Below, piece after piece: positions 13,401 through 28,400 of a DNA stretch of 64,000 nucleotides (positions are counted from its first letter, which is position 1; each line of letters opens with the position of its first letter). The translations under genes were made by a program, and so were the position numbers. The notes beneath the pieces were generated by a model. It was given only the letters and a program-made list of their open reading frames with translations, did not search any database and was not told the origin of the DNA. Origin of the DNA: Phytoseiulus persimilis (lineage: Eukaryota; Arthropoda; Arachnida; Mesostigmata; Phytoseiidae); NCBI GenBank assembly GCA_037576195.1, contig CM075101.1:28024001-28088000 (forward strand), written 5' to 3'.

Positions 13401-16400
13401 GTACTGCAGTCACATCTGAGAAAAAAACATTGATTGGATTCAGTCCTAACGGTCACAGCCGCATCCGAGGGAGCCGCGACAATCCTTTCTGAGGTTTATC
13501 GGCCCAAAACAGTCCACAAACCTAATTGCTTTCCGCGAGCATTCCTCAGAGAAATCGTCCCCTCATGTCTGAGTTTCCTATTACTTGACAGCAGATCGGA
13601 TTTCTTGAATTTGTGGCTTTTCAAGTACGCTGTCGACTTGGCGTCGATCTTATGATAAATCTCGAGAAGTCGCGCGTCTCGTTCAGCTTCAGCGACCTGC
13701 GCGTTGACCCCGTTGATGACTTCCTGAAAGCATAATGGACACTTGAATTTTGCAGCTCCTCCCGTTCCTCGAGGAGCTCTCAACTAGGACCGTCGAGGCA
13801 ACTAACAGAATAACACAAGAAACGGAGGGAAAAACGAATCTCCTCACGAAGACGATCGTGGTAAGGCAGATCGCGCGAAACGGGGTTCTTTTGGCTCATC
13901 ACCTAGATGCATGTTCAGAGCCAGGCAAGTTCTCGCATAGATCTTCTGCAGCCTCCTGCAGGTGTTTCAGCATTGAATGCAGCTGTACTGATCCATCATT
14001 CACTACTGATGCATATTAAAGTGTATGCAGCCTCCCTTGAGTGCCAAGTTAGCACATATTAATACGATGATGTTCTGCCACCACGTGCCTCCGTTTGTCT
14101 TTTTCTTGCTCTGTTGCAGAGCGAATAAGTATCGTCAGCTTGTACAATATTGAGATGCTCACCACATTCATCGAGATCCCTAGCAACAAGTGTTCTCCGA
14201 AACCAGTGCTTACCTTAATGAGTATTTGAGCGGTTTTCAATCGTTCGACCTCGTCTGGGTGATCTTTGGAACTTTTTATGAGAGCGTCGATGAGCAGCGG
14301 ATATTTGGTGAGTCGTTGAGTGACCAGGAGAATGCATTCGGGAATTCCTCGGCCCTTGCACAGAGCAAGACGGCTTCGTTTCTGCGGGTTGGAATTCGAG
14401 GTCTTATTGATTCCGAGAGCAAATGACGGTTCCATCTTCGGCCGGGGCAGATGAATCAAAACGCGGTCTGTGCGGACAGATCAGGCGATTCATGCACGGT
14501 TAATGGAACTCACAGCGACGTAGATGGTGAATTTTTTGTCTGCTTTGAGTACTTCCTTGTAAACCGCAACAGCGTCTTTATGTTTCGAACAAAAGGCACC
14601 GTATGCGGCTAGCATCTTCGTCGCATTTTCTCCCTGGAACTGGACAGCAGATGAAGTCAGTTTCAGATTTCATTTGGTTTGCCGGAGCTGATATCCGGCA
14701 TCCACTGCGAAACGTAGCACATCGTCCGTTCCGTTGAGTGACATAAGAGAATTGCCCATGGTGAACTGTCACAGCGAATGCGGACGAAGGGGGAACACTA
14801 ATCAGAACATGGGAGAATCATCGGGGCCGCGCGTGGTTCGACTGTGTTCCCAAATATTCGAGTGATAGAAATCGAAGGAGATGGATGTCGTCGAGACTTT
14901 TAATGGCCCTACGATTCCTTTACTTTTGTCTATACTGGCGGATGGAGTTGTTCCGGGCCCGTACTTGCGAGCCCTTGTGAGCGTGCAGTGTGAACAAGAT
15001 GCCGAGGCGCAAGGTTCAATTAGGACGAATGACTCCATGTTATGAAGAATTACCATTAGAATTAGGATGTCGGCTACACTGTCAATAGTTTGGTTGTCAG
15101 GATTGGCTTGGCTTTGTCTGGTCCTGAGCAGCCTCAGGAAATCACCATGGAAGGCGAGGAGCTCTCCGAGACGCGGGAACATCCTATTGACCACTTCCGG
15201 TGCCAACTGTAGTTCAGATGCCATCCCATCGTAGTACAACTGAAACCACAACGGATTTCGGTCATTATGGGCTGCTGTTGTCAGATAGCCCTCATTTGTA
15301 GGCAACCGGTTCGAGGTTCATGGATTATTCTGAGAGCGGGGCATACCTTCTCCATTATCCTGAGCGTGAGGTAATGGTGCTTCTCAGTCAGGATGAGCTC
15401 TGCCGGGAATCGTTGCATTTTAAACCCAGACTGCGACTCCTCTGATTCGGAGCTTATTTGCGAGCGGAATTCAGGCCTCGGTTGTTCGAATCCAGGAAAA
15501 CGGAAGGCAGAAATTCGGCAGAAGCTGCGTCAATGAGAATCTGAGACTTCTTACCGTAAATCGCTTCCTGACGTTTCACATCACGCTCCTTGAGTTTCTT
15601 CACGATCTGTGGGGAAAATGCCAAGTTTTACTCCCGTCCGAGTATTCGTCCAGAACACTGCGCAAGCTGCCCTCATGTGCTCTGGGATGATCGCGCACGT
15701 AGATACGTCCTAGACGGACGTGAGTATTTTGCGTCACGAGAGGCGAAGGAAATGAGCCCAGAGAAATAGACTTGACACAACGACGTTTCTTCTCCACGTG
15801 CTCTAAAATGTGTCGTGTCTTCAAGTATAGTACCCGAAGCGCTTGGAGCCCGCTGCTCGTTTCTGGATCGCTACATAGTCAATTCTGTCAACGAAATCGT
15901 TTGCCTCGTGAACTGGAGTCGTGTTCTGGGCGTGACACGTCTCAGGGGCATTCAGTCTCGACGAACAGAAAGCAGCGTTACGTGCTTCCCAAGGAGAACC
16001 TAAGTTTTTGCGTCTCGGTGTCATCGCCGATTCCGAGTATTTGACTTGCGAGAGAGAAACGACGGAACGTAACACATCCGCGTCGGCTAACCTGATTAGA
16101 ATTGACAAACGTAGACGAGAACACTCGACGGCTCGGGAAGTTTCGAGATTTCACGCGAACAAATGTCCTGCCAACGGGCCGGATGAGCGAATGAGCCCCC
16201 AGGGAGCCCCGCCAACTGACTTTGAAGCGACGGTAATGGAAAAGTTCGGAGGAATCACGACAGGTCACAGATGTCTAAATACCTTTTTGTCGACGGTCGC
16301 GCTCCACTGCTGGGGTTCGTCGTCGAGCAGTCGCAAGCAGGGGTCGTCGATTTCGGCGAGTTCCTCAACGGACGCCCCGCTGTCCAAAGATTCCATCGAA

Positions 16401-19400
16401 GCCGAATTGACTTCTTGCATGTTAAGGTTCTGGGCGTAGTAATCGCTCATTTCACCGTGGAGTCCGTACGGCGAGTCAAGTTCATCTGTGGTGCCCTTGG
16501 CTGCAGAACTGCGGAATCATCTTGATGTTAGATCGGACTCTTCAGGCCCGGGACGATTTCCATCGGGAGTTATCATCTCTTTTCCGATGATAATTGAATT
16601 TCGTCCCGATCGCGTAACCGACGAAGACAAGCATTGTGCTTCGGTCCTTGACCCCGTTCAGAGGTCAAGGGCGGACCACAACTCCTTTATAGGTCACTCA
16701 CGCGGTCATTCGTCTAAGAAGCTAATCTACGCCTAATCCATTCGCGTCTAAATCGAGTCCATTTCCGCTAACTCCGCTAACGGCTGTTCCTGTCGAGCAT
16801 GCAGAACGACGATATACATGCCGCTACTCGCTAGAAATCACAGAGATGACATCGATAACGGTCAGCAGTCGGGAATCGGAACAAGCGACAACAAACGTCG
16901 CGGACACGCCTCGAAAAATTCTGTTCCGGGGGACAATGAAAACGTCGGAGAGCGTTCCGCCCCGATGGAAAAAGTTCGGGAGAAGCATCTCTCAGGACGA
17001 AGGGAGCTGCTCCTGAGCAGCGAAAAAGCTGATTGACCGCCGAACGATCACGAAACGAGGTTCCGTTTTCGACGGGCCTTGTGAACACTTGACTGCGAAA
17101 ATGAGCACGTCATAGTATCGGTGCGACGACAAGGAGACGGCTGCATGAAAGGTCATTCCATGGTGGCAGAAAACTTTCGGGTGTTTTTCGGTAGCGGGGA
17201 CAGGAAGAATCACGGACTCAGAGATTCGATGTTGGTGGACGACAGATATCGTACTGAAGAATAAGGAGGGGACTGGAGTCGGGGCGTTCAGGGGAGGCAG
17301 GGAAATCGCTCAGTCAATGCTCAGCTGGTGGGACATTGGATGGGTGGGGATGGGGCAACCTAAACCAATCGCCCGTTGCTTTACCCTCCGAGCGCGATGA
17401 CCGATCATCAAACCGGTTGAAACGGCTGTTTTTCAAGCAATTCGGAGCACTCAGCATAAGGCGCGAACATATAAGTATCGGAACCAGGTTTCCGATCGAT
17501 CGGGGCTAGGTGTGAAGCATCAAACGCAAACGTCTGGCGACGACGGCATGTACAGAAAACCTGCGAGACTGCAGCCGACTCGGCCATGGTATGAGCAAAA
17601 TATTCAATCATGATGTGGCTATTGAGCAGCGGACGCCACCGCGCGTCCGAAAATGTCCGTTGCGGAGTACTGTGCGGATGTCGACGGAACTTCCTCGGTG
17701 CGGAGTCTCGCGGGTTTTGAGCTGACGTGACTTCGTCGGCGTATCGGTGCGTGATTTGCGAGGACGCGTTCCGGGTGGGTATAACGGTGGGGTGATCGGT
17801 CGAGTGGTTCCGGAGAGGTGAGTTGGGAGGGTGGGAAAAATAAAAAGGACGGGAACACCGGTTTCGAATGCATCATTCATCAACCGCCCGACGACTGAAA
17901 CGGGGTGATATCGAACGATGTTTTGGATCCGCTCCGATCGGCTCTACTTACTTGACCCCAAGTTTTGTGGCCACCCGTCTCCACTGAGAGTAACCCCCAC
18001 TGGGGACGTGGGGCTTTCGAGTCGAACTAAAACCGACCCAGTTAGTTGAGAATGATAATCATCGTCATCGTCGTCGTCGTCGCCATAATCAATCATCATC
18101 GACATCGATTAAAAGATGAGAACCACCGCCACCATCATCATCATCACCGACAACAGAAACAACAACGACGTCAACAACAGAAACACCAAACCAAGTTTTT
18201 TTTATCGGGTACGGATGCACTCTCATTCGTGAGAGTTCGTTGTTTTCGTTTCTGTCCGTTATCAGAGCTCATCGAGGTTGGTAGGTTGGTAGTCAAACTG
18301 TTCTTGAAACCCAACTCTACGTACACTACACGTTATTCTAAAACCATGACTCGTTCGAGTGAACGCACTCCGCAACTACGACTACCGCTAAAAATTGGCG
18401 ATTACAGGCTAACCTCGCCATTGGTTAGTTTGGCTGCCAAGCAGCCAATAGAGCGTGCACTCCCCGGACAGCCTTCCCCCCATGGGGCCGCAGGGCCTCA
18501 TTCCAATGACAGAACTCCGTCAAGTTCAGCGGTCCCTTTTGCCTCAGTCCAAAGCTGATTTCTCGGAGCTGGCGCTCGGCATCAACACCGACACCTCGGC
18601 TGGTATACCTTTGCGACAGGTTTCTGAGGACTCGCTGCTTTGTCATCCCTTCAAAGACTCTCCTCCAGGGTCACGTAGCAACCACAATTACTCGTTAAAA
18701 TAAATCAAAAGGAGGCGGCGAGCGGTTCGTCTTTCACCAACTAAGCCACCACCGGACGGGAGCCAGACGACAAGTCGGGCCATATTAAATTCCACCACTC
18801 CTTCTCCATCTCATCTCATGGGCCCGCTCTTTTTTTTTCTATCATCCGAGTAGCCCGCCCGTTCGCCCGCAAGACGAGTTCTGCCAACCAGCAAGCCAGC
18901 CATCCAGTCAGTCACCGAACCAGCTCCACTTATTCCCCGGAGTGGAACCATTATTCCCTTCAGAGCAGGCTGGGGTCCCTTGTGCAGATGAGAGCGGGTT
19001 TTGTTTGGCCAGCTATGACCGTGTTGCGTCTCACTCAAGGTGCGGCACTGGGCTCAACTCGAGTAGGTGTCGGAATCTCTCCCGAATCGACCAGAACCCG
19101 GAAAGAGAGAGTCGCCGCTCCCGGCGTCGGATGAAGGCGGCAAAACAATCCAGCTCCCAGCCTCCCGAGCGAAACTCTTCGAGCATGAGCCTGGGAGTTT
19201 CCTCGCTCCCGTCGTCGCATAAGTCGCAACCCGTCGAGCTTCTCCCACACCCCCTGAATTCTTGCCGAGATCTTTCTCATGGTTCGGTTTGGGTTCTTAC
19301 CTTGGCGACGACTCCTTGCTGGAACCGCCTGTGGTGTCGTTCTGTGAAAGTACGGCAAGAATAAATACTTCCGGGATCAAAAACACGAGGTCAGTCCCTT

Positions 19401-22400
19401 TGAGCCCGGGACTGTCTTCAAACTATCCCCTAGAGCATCAGAGCCGTCCCGTCTTGTTCGGAACTCTCCACACGCCCCGGGCGATGGGGCAGGGGGGGAG
19501 GGATGCGATCCGTCCCGACTTTATCAATACGGACGTTTGCGAGAAGGAATCACATTTGACATTCGGTGATTTAGTGACAGAGCTGTCAGGTGAGTTGCTC
19601 CATGGGACCGCACATAGGGTCATAGGACCGTGACTGAGAGAGTTCGCGAAAGCCCCGCTAGAGCAGTCTCGGGAAGGTTTCTGTACACACCTGCAGAGGT
19701 GCATTTTGCAGGTTGCTTCTAGAGCTGGTGCCCTGTTTTCTGTCTTTGCTGCTGAGACTTGACGCGCTGGACTTCAAAGCTGGAATGCAAACGAAACAAA
19801 TTAGAACTGAGAATCTCCAGCAACCAGGACTCGCTTCGAGCTGGATCGACCACGTCTTGGACAAACTTTCACGCCTTGATCCAACGTCACGAGCGGAAAA
19901 CTAGCGTCACCAGCCTTGAAAAGAAAGCCACAAGTGGCAATAATTCCATCCCGGTTGGCTTCGGCCAGAGCATGGTCGTGAGCTATCCGTTAGAGCTCGT
20001 TTGTCCAACGTAGGCCCCTGCGTTCACCTTGATAACAGCGTGCAGAGCGGAGAGCAGTTCAAACCCCCGGGAAAATATTTTCGAAATTCCGCTGCGGAGC
20101 GCTGCTTTCGGAGAGATAAGTCCCTCGCGTTGTTAACACAAAACGCAGCCCATAACTCGTGAGAGCCCCGGCATTGCTCATGCATTGTGTCACAACGCGC
20201 TTGTGTTCCGCTGATACCGGAGGGATTTGAGCGCTTATTTCTTTCACTGAACTCAGTCCATCAATTTTGTCATGCTTCGCGGAAGCGAGCTCGAGCACGG
20301 AGCTGGAAGTTGCAGCTCAGGAGACGCCACAAACAAGCAATCCCTTTTTCCTGGAAGACGATTCTGGGTCGAGAGCGCAGCCCTTATTTCGCCCGCATCG
20401 GGCCGAAAGCACTCCTGTCAGAGAATTCGGAACTCACCCGAAGCATTTTCGGGAAATAAAAAGTGAGCACTGAGAGCAGGATCAGTGTTCGAGTACGATT
20501 TGGATCCATGCTGGAATCGAACGTGTATCCGCGTGCCCCGGTCTCGGGAAGCGCCGGAGAGAAGTCGAGAGAACCAGATGCTCAAGAGACAGCTGTCCAA
20601 CTGTCGTTGCGAAGGGCGCGGACATTCCAGTGCCATAACTCACACAAAGAGTAATCTTTGTAAGAAGCTGCTGTTGCCGTTGCCGCTGCGACGGCGGCCG
20701 TCGTCAGCGGTGCCGGCCTAGAGAGGTCTCGCCTACTGTTTGCTGTCTGCCAGCTTTTCCATCCGCCCGTTTACCCGTTCGCTTGCCCTCAGTAGGCTGC
20801 GTCGGATGCGGGAATTCCACAACCACCGTAATATCGACTCAGTCAGTCAGTTGCACCGAAAGAGAGAATCAAAGATCCGAACTTGTACCTGACTGCAGCT
20901 ATTGAGCGGTAGTCGAGCGGGAAACATTCCACAAGCAGGCCGCCGCACGCGAACAGAAGCGCAAAGATACCAGGCTTCTGCGTGGTTCGAGTTTCGTGGG
21001 AACCGATCGGATTTGACCAGCTCTCGCTTCCGTGTTGCTACAACCACCACTAATGGCAAACGATCCCTCTCGCAAGGAGACCGTTCCGGAGAACCGGACA
21101 AGGGAGGAAAAATAAATAACATCTGCGTGAAGGTATGACGCTGCTATCGTTTTTGATCAGTGCCAGACGCAGAAGAGATTTATCGGCTGAGAGAGGAGGT
21201 GAAAAAGGGGAAACGGAACCGGGAGCGATTCAGGAAGAGAAGGAGGAGACCAAGTGTTGCTCAGGGTTCGCGTCTGGTACCATCCAGACCCGCAGTACAC
21301 CGACGAGGACGTTTATGCCCTTGACGAGTGATGCGATCGGGTTGTCAGCCGACCCAGGATGTGGAAATTTATCGAGAACACTTACCTGATGCAAGGTTGG
21401 CTGTGGATCTGTCTTTTCCGGCTAGCTGACTTGCAGACTTATTGATCAGCATACTCTGCAATGAGGACGATAGGGTCAATTTTCGATCCAGCAGCGGGCT
21501 GCTGAAATGTCGTTTCGCCGTTCGACGATCCAGCGAGCCCGACGTCCGAGCCTTGTAGTCGCCAAAGACCACCATGTTCGACGGCAGGTTCGACCTCGGC
21601 TCTCACATCCACTCGTCCAGCACTTGTTTAACACTCCGCCGGAATTACGGAACTTGTCAGGGTGTCAACAGCAAGCGATTGTTATTTTTAGGCAGGGTTC
21701 AGAATTGGGGGAACTGCTCGACAGACGAACGAACGGATACGCGTGCGTCGGTGGACGTTTGGTTCGCCGTCGCCACTCGGAACAATCCAAATTCTGCAGG
21801 AGTCTCGTTGCGACTGCCGTCGTCAACATTTAGAGAGGGAGCATACTGGCTGACTGCTCGCTTGGCGGGCGCGCAGGCGGCGGGCTGGCGAACTATCTCG
21901 GCCTGTTTTACTCGGCGTAGACTGCGGAATTGAGAGCTCAAAGCGTCATACTGACGGGAGACGCGGAGGAGAACAGCAATGGCTCGCCCGCGTTCGTCCA
22001 TCCGCCTGCCGTCGGTCGCAAGCTCGCCTGCATGGCGCAACCACAGCAGACGTCGACGACGACGTCTTAGGCTACCACCATTGAGTAGGACTCCTCGACT
22101 CTACTGATTCAGCGATGGGGATTCTACGTGCGGAGTCAGTTCGGCTTGTAATACGTGGCTAAGCGACAATGACCGGTGGAATGGCAATGGTTGTGGTGAC
22201 AGTGATGAGGACGACGACGATGCCGACGAAGATCAAGGTAGTGGTGCGACACTTGCTCTGGATATTGAGCAGTTTCACGTTCAGCTCCCGCTTCCGCTGC
22301 GTCCCCGGTCCCCTTCATCGGCACGTTGAGGAGTCGTGCGCGCATTCAGTTGCTCATACATTTGGGAGGGCAGCCGTTGTGGCAGCGGCAGCAATAGCAG

Positions 22401-25400
22401 CGGCGGCAGCGGGCATGAGAGCTCGGGGTCGTCGATCTAGAGTGCTGATAACGTTGCTGCGAAGGCGTTACTCTCCTCGACAGTTACAGCATAACCTCCA
22501 GTGGTCGTGGTGGTGGTGGTTGTGGTCGTGGTTGTGAGGAGAGGAGAGAGCGAGCGAGTAAGCGAGAGAGAATGAGCGCGAGAAATTAGGATGAGATGAG
22601 CTACAGACAGTGTGGGAGAGAAGTGCAGGTGGCGGGGAGCGTGCCACCAACCTTAGGTAGCAACGATTTGAACTTGGTGCAGTCGGCGATCTGGTCCCGG
22701 CACGAGTGTTCATGAACCGCGACAAGGCAAAGCTCGCAACGCAAGACGACCTTGTTGGCAACAGACTTGGAGCACACGTGACATTGAACGGAAGCGATGT
22801 TGTACGAAACCGCCACGAACTGATGACCCAGAGACCTCCCGGGCGGGGGCGATGGCGTTCCCCCGGACGGCGTCGGCGATCCCGTTTTCGAGTCCTTACC
22901 CTGAAACATTGCTTATCACCGTGCCGACAAACCAAATCGCATATACATATACGGACGGTGGAGGTATTCAACCTTCGAAATCATTCTTCAGCTCTTCGTT
23001 TGGACAACGGCGGAAAAAGTTCCAAAGTTCGTCTGGTGGTGCTCGAGATAGGGAATTGACAGTGAAGCGGAGATAGAGAGAGAGGAGGAAAAGAAGGAGC
23101 CTGTTCGGTTGTCGTTTCCGTATGAATGAACAAACGTGTACGATGTAGTGCAGCGACCAAATGACACGGAGGAGCCGTTCGATAACAGAAGTGCCATAGC
23201 TTCGTCGACTGCCCCTCTTTCTGACTGCTAGAGATTCTTCCGCGCCGTTCTCGTCCCACGACAAATGGCGTTTCAATTTTTGCGTCTTTCTGTGCTTTCG
23301 GGCTCACCTTTTTCCTCCTGAAGAAGAGGCTTCCTCGTTTCTTAGTTCGTTTGCCGATAAACTTCTCATCGTCTGAGTCGGCGGCGGAGGCGGAGGTTGC
23401 GTTGCTGTTCAGGAGACCGGTCGCAGCCACCGGGCGACCAGTGGCACTTCTGTATCGAAAAAGAAGCAATCAATCGCGGAACTTCTTCCGAGAAACCCTG
23501 GCGGCAGCGACAAACAAAGACGGAAAACCATTTTCTGACACGACGCAGGCGTTGATTTGTCAAGACGTCGACCTAGGCGAGAGTCTAAGCAGCGGTACGA
23601 CTATCGGATTCACCCGAAACCTGTGCTAACATGCCAGACGATTAGCTTCGAGTCTCCGAGCGAATAAACATACGGCGTGCAAAAACACGACGTCTATGCG
23701 AAGCTAGAGGGAAACCGTGCAACACTAGCCTCTAAAAGTTTCGCTGAAAGGTAAACCTCCGAGTAAGATTTCTCGGCGTCATTAGGGTTTTGCAGCGTAG
23801 CACCCCACGTGGAGAAAGGTTTTCATCGATGACGGTCTAGCTGAGCGAGAAAAAAAAAACATAGCCACTCGGGATCTGATAAGGGAGGGAACACAGCCAC
23901 AGCTAGGGACGACTCCGATATCTGAGGCGCTATTTGCAAAAGAACAGAATCTTGGGCCGATGTCACTCGGCTGCGAGCGCCCGATTTCTCTACTGTTCCT
24001 CGATCCAGGTAGCGATATGATCTATTCTCCGATACGCCAAGAACGATCATCATCATCATGATTATAATAAGGATATAGCGTGAGGTTGTGTATTTTGGAC
24101 GAAGGACAGGAAGGAGCTAATACCCTGTTATCAGAACAGAGCGGAATCTAGAATTCTAGAGGGGAATCCCCGACCGACGCATCGCATGAGGACCTCGACC
24201 AGTCTGCCAATGATAGGAAGGAGCTCAATATGCGATCGTTTTCATCAATTGTCGGCTAAGCTTCGGAGCTCATCAGCCAGCTGCAGGACCGGAAGGGTCA
24301 GCCGCTCACTGAGATACGGTGGGGCTCACGGTGGACTCGAGGACAAGGAGAAAGAGGTATAGAGGAGGAGCAGCAGCAGCAGCGAAGCCTGTGGTGGTTC
24401 AATACCGGGAGAAACCTCGGGCAGGTAAGCCGGAGATGGCCTTGACGAGCTGCCCTGGACTAAACTAAACTCCTTCCGTCTCGAACATTTCCGAATAACC
24501 CTGAATCCATGGATCATAACGCTTCCCTGCCTTAACTCTCTGGCTTGCGAACTAGCTCCGAGGTGGGGGCCCCGTCCGGAATTCAAATTTAGATTCAAAC
24601 AACTTAACGACTGCGGCCACGCTAAGTCGCACCATCACCAGAGGAGCCGGTGCGAGCCCAGAGGCTCGTTGTACGTGGTTCTGCGCTGGTATCTAGATGG
24701 GCTCCGGGTAGAAATGGTCTTCATGCGATCTCTTCGAGCGGAATTCCCAGTCCAGAAGCCAGTGCTGGTCGAGGACAAGGTCCCGAATCATTGTCGTGGT
24801 CAGTGGATCTCCCACTGGAGAGATGAAACAGCTGCCGGCTACGATAAATCCGAATTTCTGCAATTCCCGTATAAGCGGAGCCTTCCCGACGTGAAAAGTG
24901 GACGAGCGCACTCGGAAATTCCGGAAAGACCTTTCTCTACAGCTGGCGTCGCTTCTAGCACTGTCCAGCGGTAGGCCCCACCACGGATATCTCGATCCTC
25001 GCGAGAGTTCCATATATCAGTGAATAGCACCAGGAGTCAGCCTCCTCGCCGAATATTGCCTCCAAGAGAATGGAAGGCAACACGGATGGTTCGGTCGGCG
25101 CGCAGGCTCGCTCGAACGCATGCTCTTCTTGGCCATCAGCCCTGCCTCAGACAAGACGGTCGTGAGGTCGAGAACATCGGGAAGTCGTCTCGACATGCCT
25201 ACGTCGCGCTGCCCGGCAAAAAAATGGGGTTCGCCAGGAGAAAGCCACTCAATCACTGATAAGGACCTTTTCCGGCTGATCTCACCGGGCCCCTCTGCCG
25301 CGAGTTGCTCTTGAGTTTCCCTGCGCACTCGAAGTAATGCGAGCCACGGCAAGACCCCGTCCCGGAGTAAACTACGACCTCAGACAGTGCACGGTCGAGG

Positions 25401-28400
25401 TTCCGTCAGTTCGAACACCGCTCCGGTTTTTCTGACGTGAATCTTCCCCAGTGGCGGAATCCGGTTCGGAGAATCTCCAATTACGTTGGTCCCGGTCTGC
25501 CCGCAGTGGCGCGAGAGAGCAAGTCGTAGCCGGAGAAGTTCTGGATACTGATGTTCTTCTTGCCGGTCGCGCGTTGTGAGTCACTGTCGATTCGAATCAG
25601 GATGCGACTCGAACTCCTCCGCTCGTTATCCAAATCTGGATTCCGAGGTTACTCCGATCGCTGATGCTGTTGTTCCCAATAGAAACGCGATTAGGGAGCT
25701 GTCTGGAGCCGCGTGCGGAGCGATGAGAGATCCTATTACGGCGCATCCTGCGTTGCATCTCTCGACACTCGGAAACCGCACGGCATCCCGATCCGATAAG
25801 GTTCGGCTCGCAGCAGGCAAACCGTATGATTCGGAAACAGCAACCTCATCCCGGGATGGAATCTTGGAGAACTTCCGATGCGAGTTCGAGAACGAAAACG
25901 AACCGAGCATCTCCTGCGAGTTTCCGGCTTCCTCAGATCCAATGCTCTGCGAGCGGGTTGGCGCCCGGATCCCGCTGGAGCGGGACTCGTTCTGATCTGC
26001 CGTTCATCGGACCGAGTGGTCTCGTCGATTTCCGTCCCTGGAGCAGTGCCGGGAAAATCCGCTCCTGGGGATTGCGAGCACAAGGACTCCTGCGCACTCC
26101 TTTGACACCCCTCGGAACGAGCAGCGTGACCGCGCGGCGGGCACCTATGACATAGGCCGTTCCGAAACCACCGGAGGGTTTCGCAAACTTCCGGCAGTGC
26201 GGGCCGTCTCCGTCAATTAGATGGAACGTCGAGCGGCATCAATGAGCTGGTGGCCAGCTGACACCTTGACCCTCCGCTCCGATGGAAACCTGACGGCTCG
26301 CCGAGCGGCCCTCCTCAGCTTCCGAGCCTCCGCTGGCGCTCCCTCTGAGTCGGGACGTCTCGAAGCGATGGCAACGCAAGCGATATCTTCACAGTTCCCA
26401 AACATGGAACCACCCAATTAGCGGAAAGCTGCTGTTCGGGCCAGCAGAGAGACTTGCTCGGCCACGACGTCACTGACTGCTCCCGGAGGACAGAGTAAAT
26501 CATTGCAGGCCGCACAGACGAGTCTCTAGAACCGCCTTTCCTGGGACGGGACCCGATTCCCGAGTCGGGACCGAGAGTAAATAGGAAACCGCGTCGACAG
26601 GAAGTCACCAATAGCCTCTGAACTGTCCGATAAATCGCGCGAAAGCGGTTTCGTTCATAGTTTGGATTCTGCCGATTCTGAGGGACCGAATAAAGTAGCA
26701 GGACACAGGCGTCCTCGAGGCTGTGGTGGATATTGACAGGACGAGCGTCTCTGGCAGCCAGCGAACTTCTCTGCGGTTGCTTGATTACCTCATTACTTCC
26801 TCGTCGCGATAAAAAAAAAGAGGGGGCAGAGACCGACGTGAATTGCAACGAGTCTTGGGCATCCAGTGAGGTGCACATTCAAACGAGTCTCTCGGAACCA
26901 CTTGAAGCTCTCTCTGACTTGCAAACCGGCCAGCCGTAAACACTGTTCATAACCCCGACCACTGGTCGTCGTTGCGAACAGGCTACAAACTTCGGGTCTC
27001 GAACGACTTTCAGGCAACATTCACACAACTTTTCGCGCCCAACAATAGCGTTCACGATAATTCGAGGCGACGTCTGAGGTCCCGCAGGAGGGAACTTCCT
27101 ACCGGTTCGTACGAAGACGATTCGGTCAGAGAAGTGAACGGGGAATTCTCCCAGCACTGCCCCTCTCGAAGGAGTTTGCACAAAAGCTGCCCCGGCCGGA
27201 TTCGGTTGAAAGATGCGATTGCGACGTCACTACTCTGGATCAAACGTGAATCGGAGCGATGTTCCGCCGTTTCTGGTCGAGGAGTAAGTCCATCCGCAAC
27301 AGGCGGCCGCGTTGCAAGTCGTCGTCTCACAACGAAACTACATAGTTCGGCTTGTTTGCCCGCTCATTTTATGCAAATCGACTCGCTTTGAGTAAACCCA
27401 AACTGAAGGGCTGAATTCCTCTACTTACTGCGAACGGTAGACCGAAGCCACATAGTCTTGGACGGGTGGTGAATCGTCGAACTCGTCTTCTTCCTCCAGT
27501 AGATGAACTTTAGACCTTTGGTTGTGCAGCAGGAAGTTCTTATACGGACCTCCCACCCTGAGGTGGCTGTGATTTCCAGCGCTCAGTTGGTGAACGAGGG
27601 GCGGGTGCTCCTCCACTCGGCTGTTAGAACTCGCAGTTTACGCAAACATTCACAAGCACGTTTAGAATACTAATCGCTTATTTGACAAATGACAAAACGA
27701 CGATACAAATCAATTGGGACTATGGGTTTTCGAGGCGGGTCAGAAACTGTTCCACGTAGGCTGGGATTGGCTAAGCCAAACGGGACAGAGGGAAAGGAAC
27801 GAATCATGCCGAGTTCACTTGGGCAGCATCCTGACTCCGTCCAAGCCCCACAGAAAGCTCAACAGTATGGACCGGCATGCGGCTAACAAGAGGTGTCGGA
27901 GCGGTCAGACGCTCCTCATGTCTCTCGAATTTGTTTCCCAGCGAGAACTCGAACTTGTTTTTTTCAGGGACGAATGTGGCATACCTGTCCGATTGGGAAT
28001 GCTGGATGAGGGTGTCTTGCGCGACAATGATAGACGGGGTGGAGATGCTTTTCTGCAGGGAATGATCTTTCTTGCTTTGCACTCCAGGTGGGAGGGGTTT
28101 CGCCAGTTTGGGGGGCACCGGTGGCGCCACCCCGCTCAAAACGGAACCGGACCCCGTCTGCAAATCCTCTCGACGATTGAGGAGCAACATGGCCTGGAAG
28201 GAGCGAATGAATATATGAGCGTGTTTGACCGCCTTCTTTCTTGGAAGCCAGTTGGGTTCTTCCGACTCAAACCTCGTCGGAGTGACAAGCATGTGCATGC
28301 TATAAGCTCCGAATCAGACCAAAGCTCGACTGAATGCTCCCTTCAGCTTTACGCGACCTCCTCTTCTGATATTTTTTTCTCGTGGAGGAGAGGGTTTCGA

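Noticed and set aside
17600..17883. Pro/Ser-rich minus-strand frames in intron 12
   Set aside because: Two frames are equally open, no acceptor precedes them, and exons 12 and 13 already agree in phase.
26315..26878. 187-codon minus-strand frame in intron 7
   Set aside because: Low-quality composition, no recognisable family, no splice sites that fit the RhoGEF; probably chance.
27804..27984. Continuation of exon 6 past its donor (ATFVPEKNKFEFSLG)
   Set aside because: Open and protein-like, but no later donor gives the two carried bases that exon 7 needs, while gtatgc at 27984 does.
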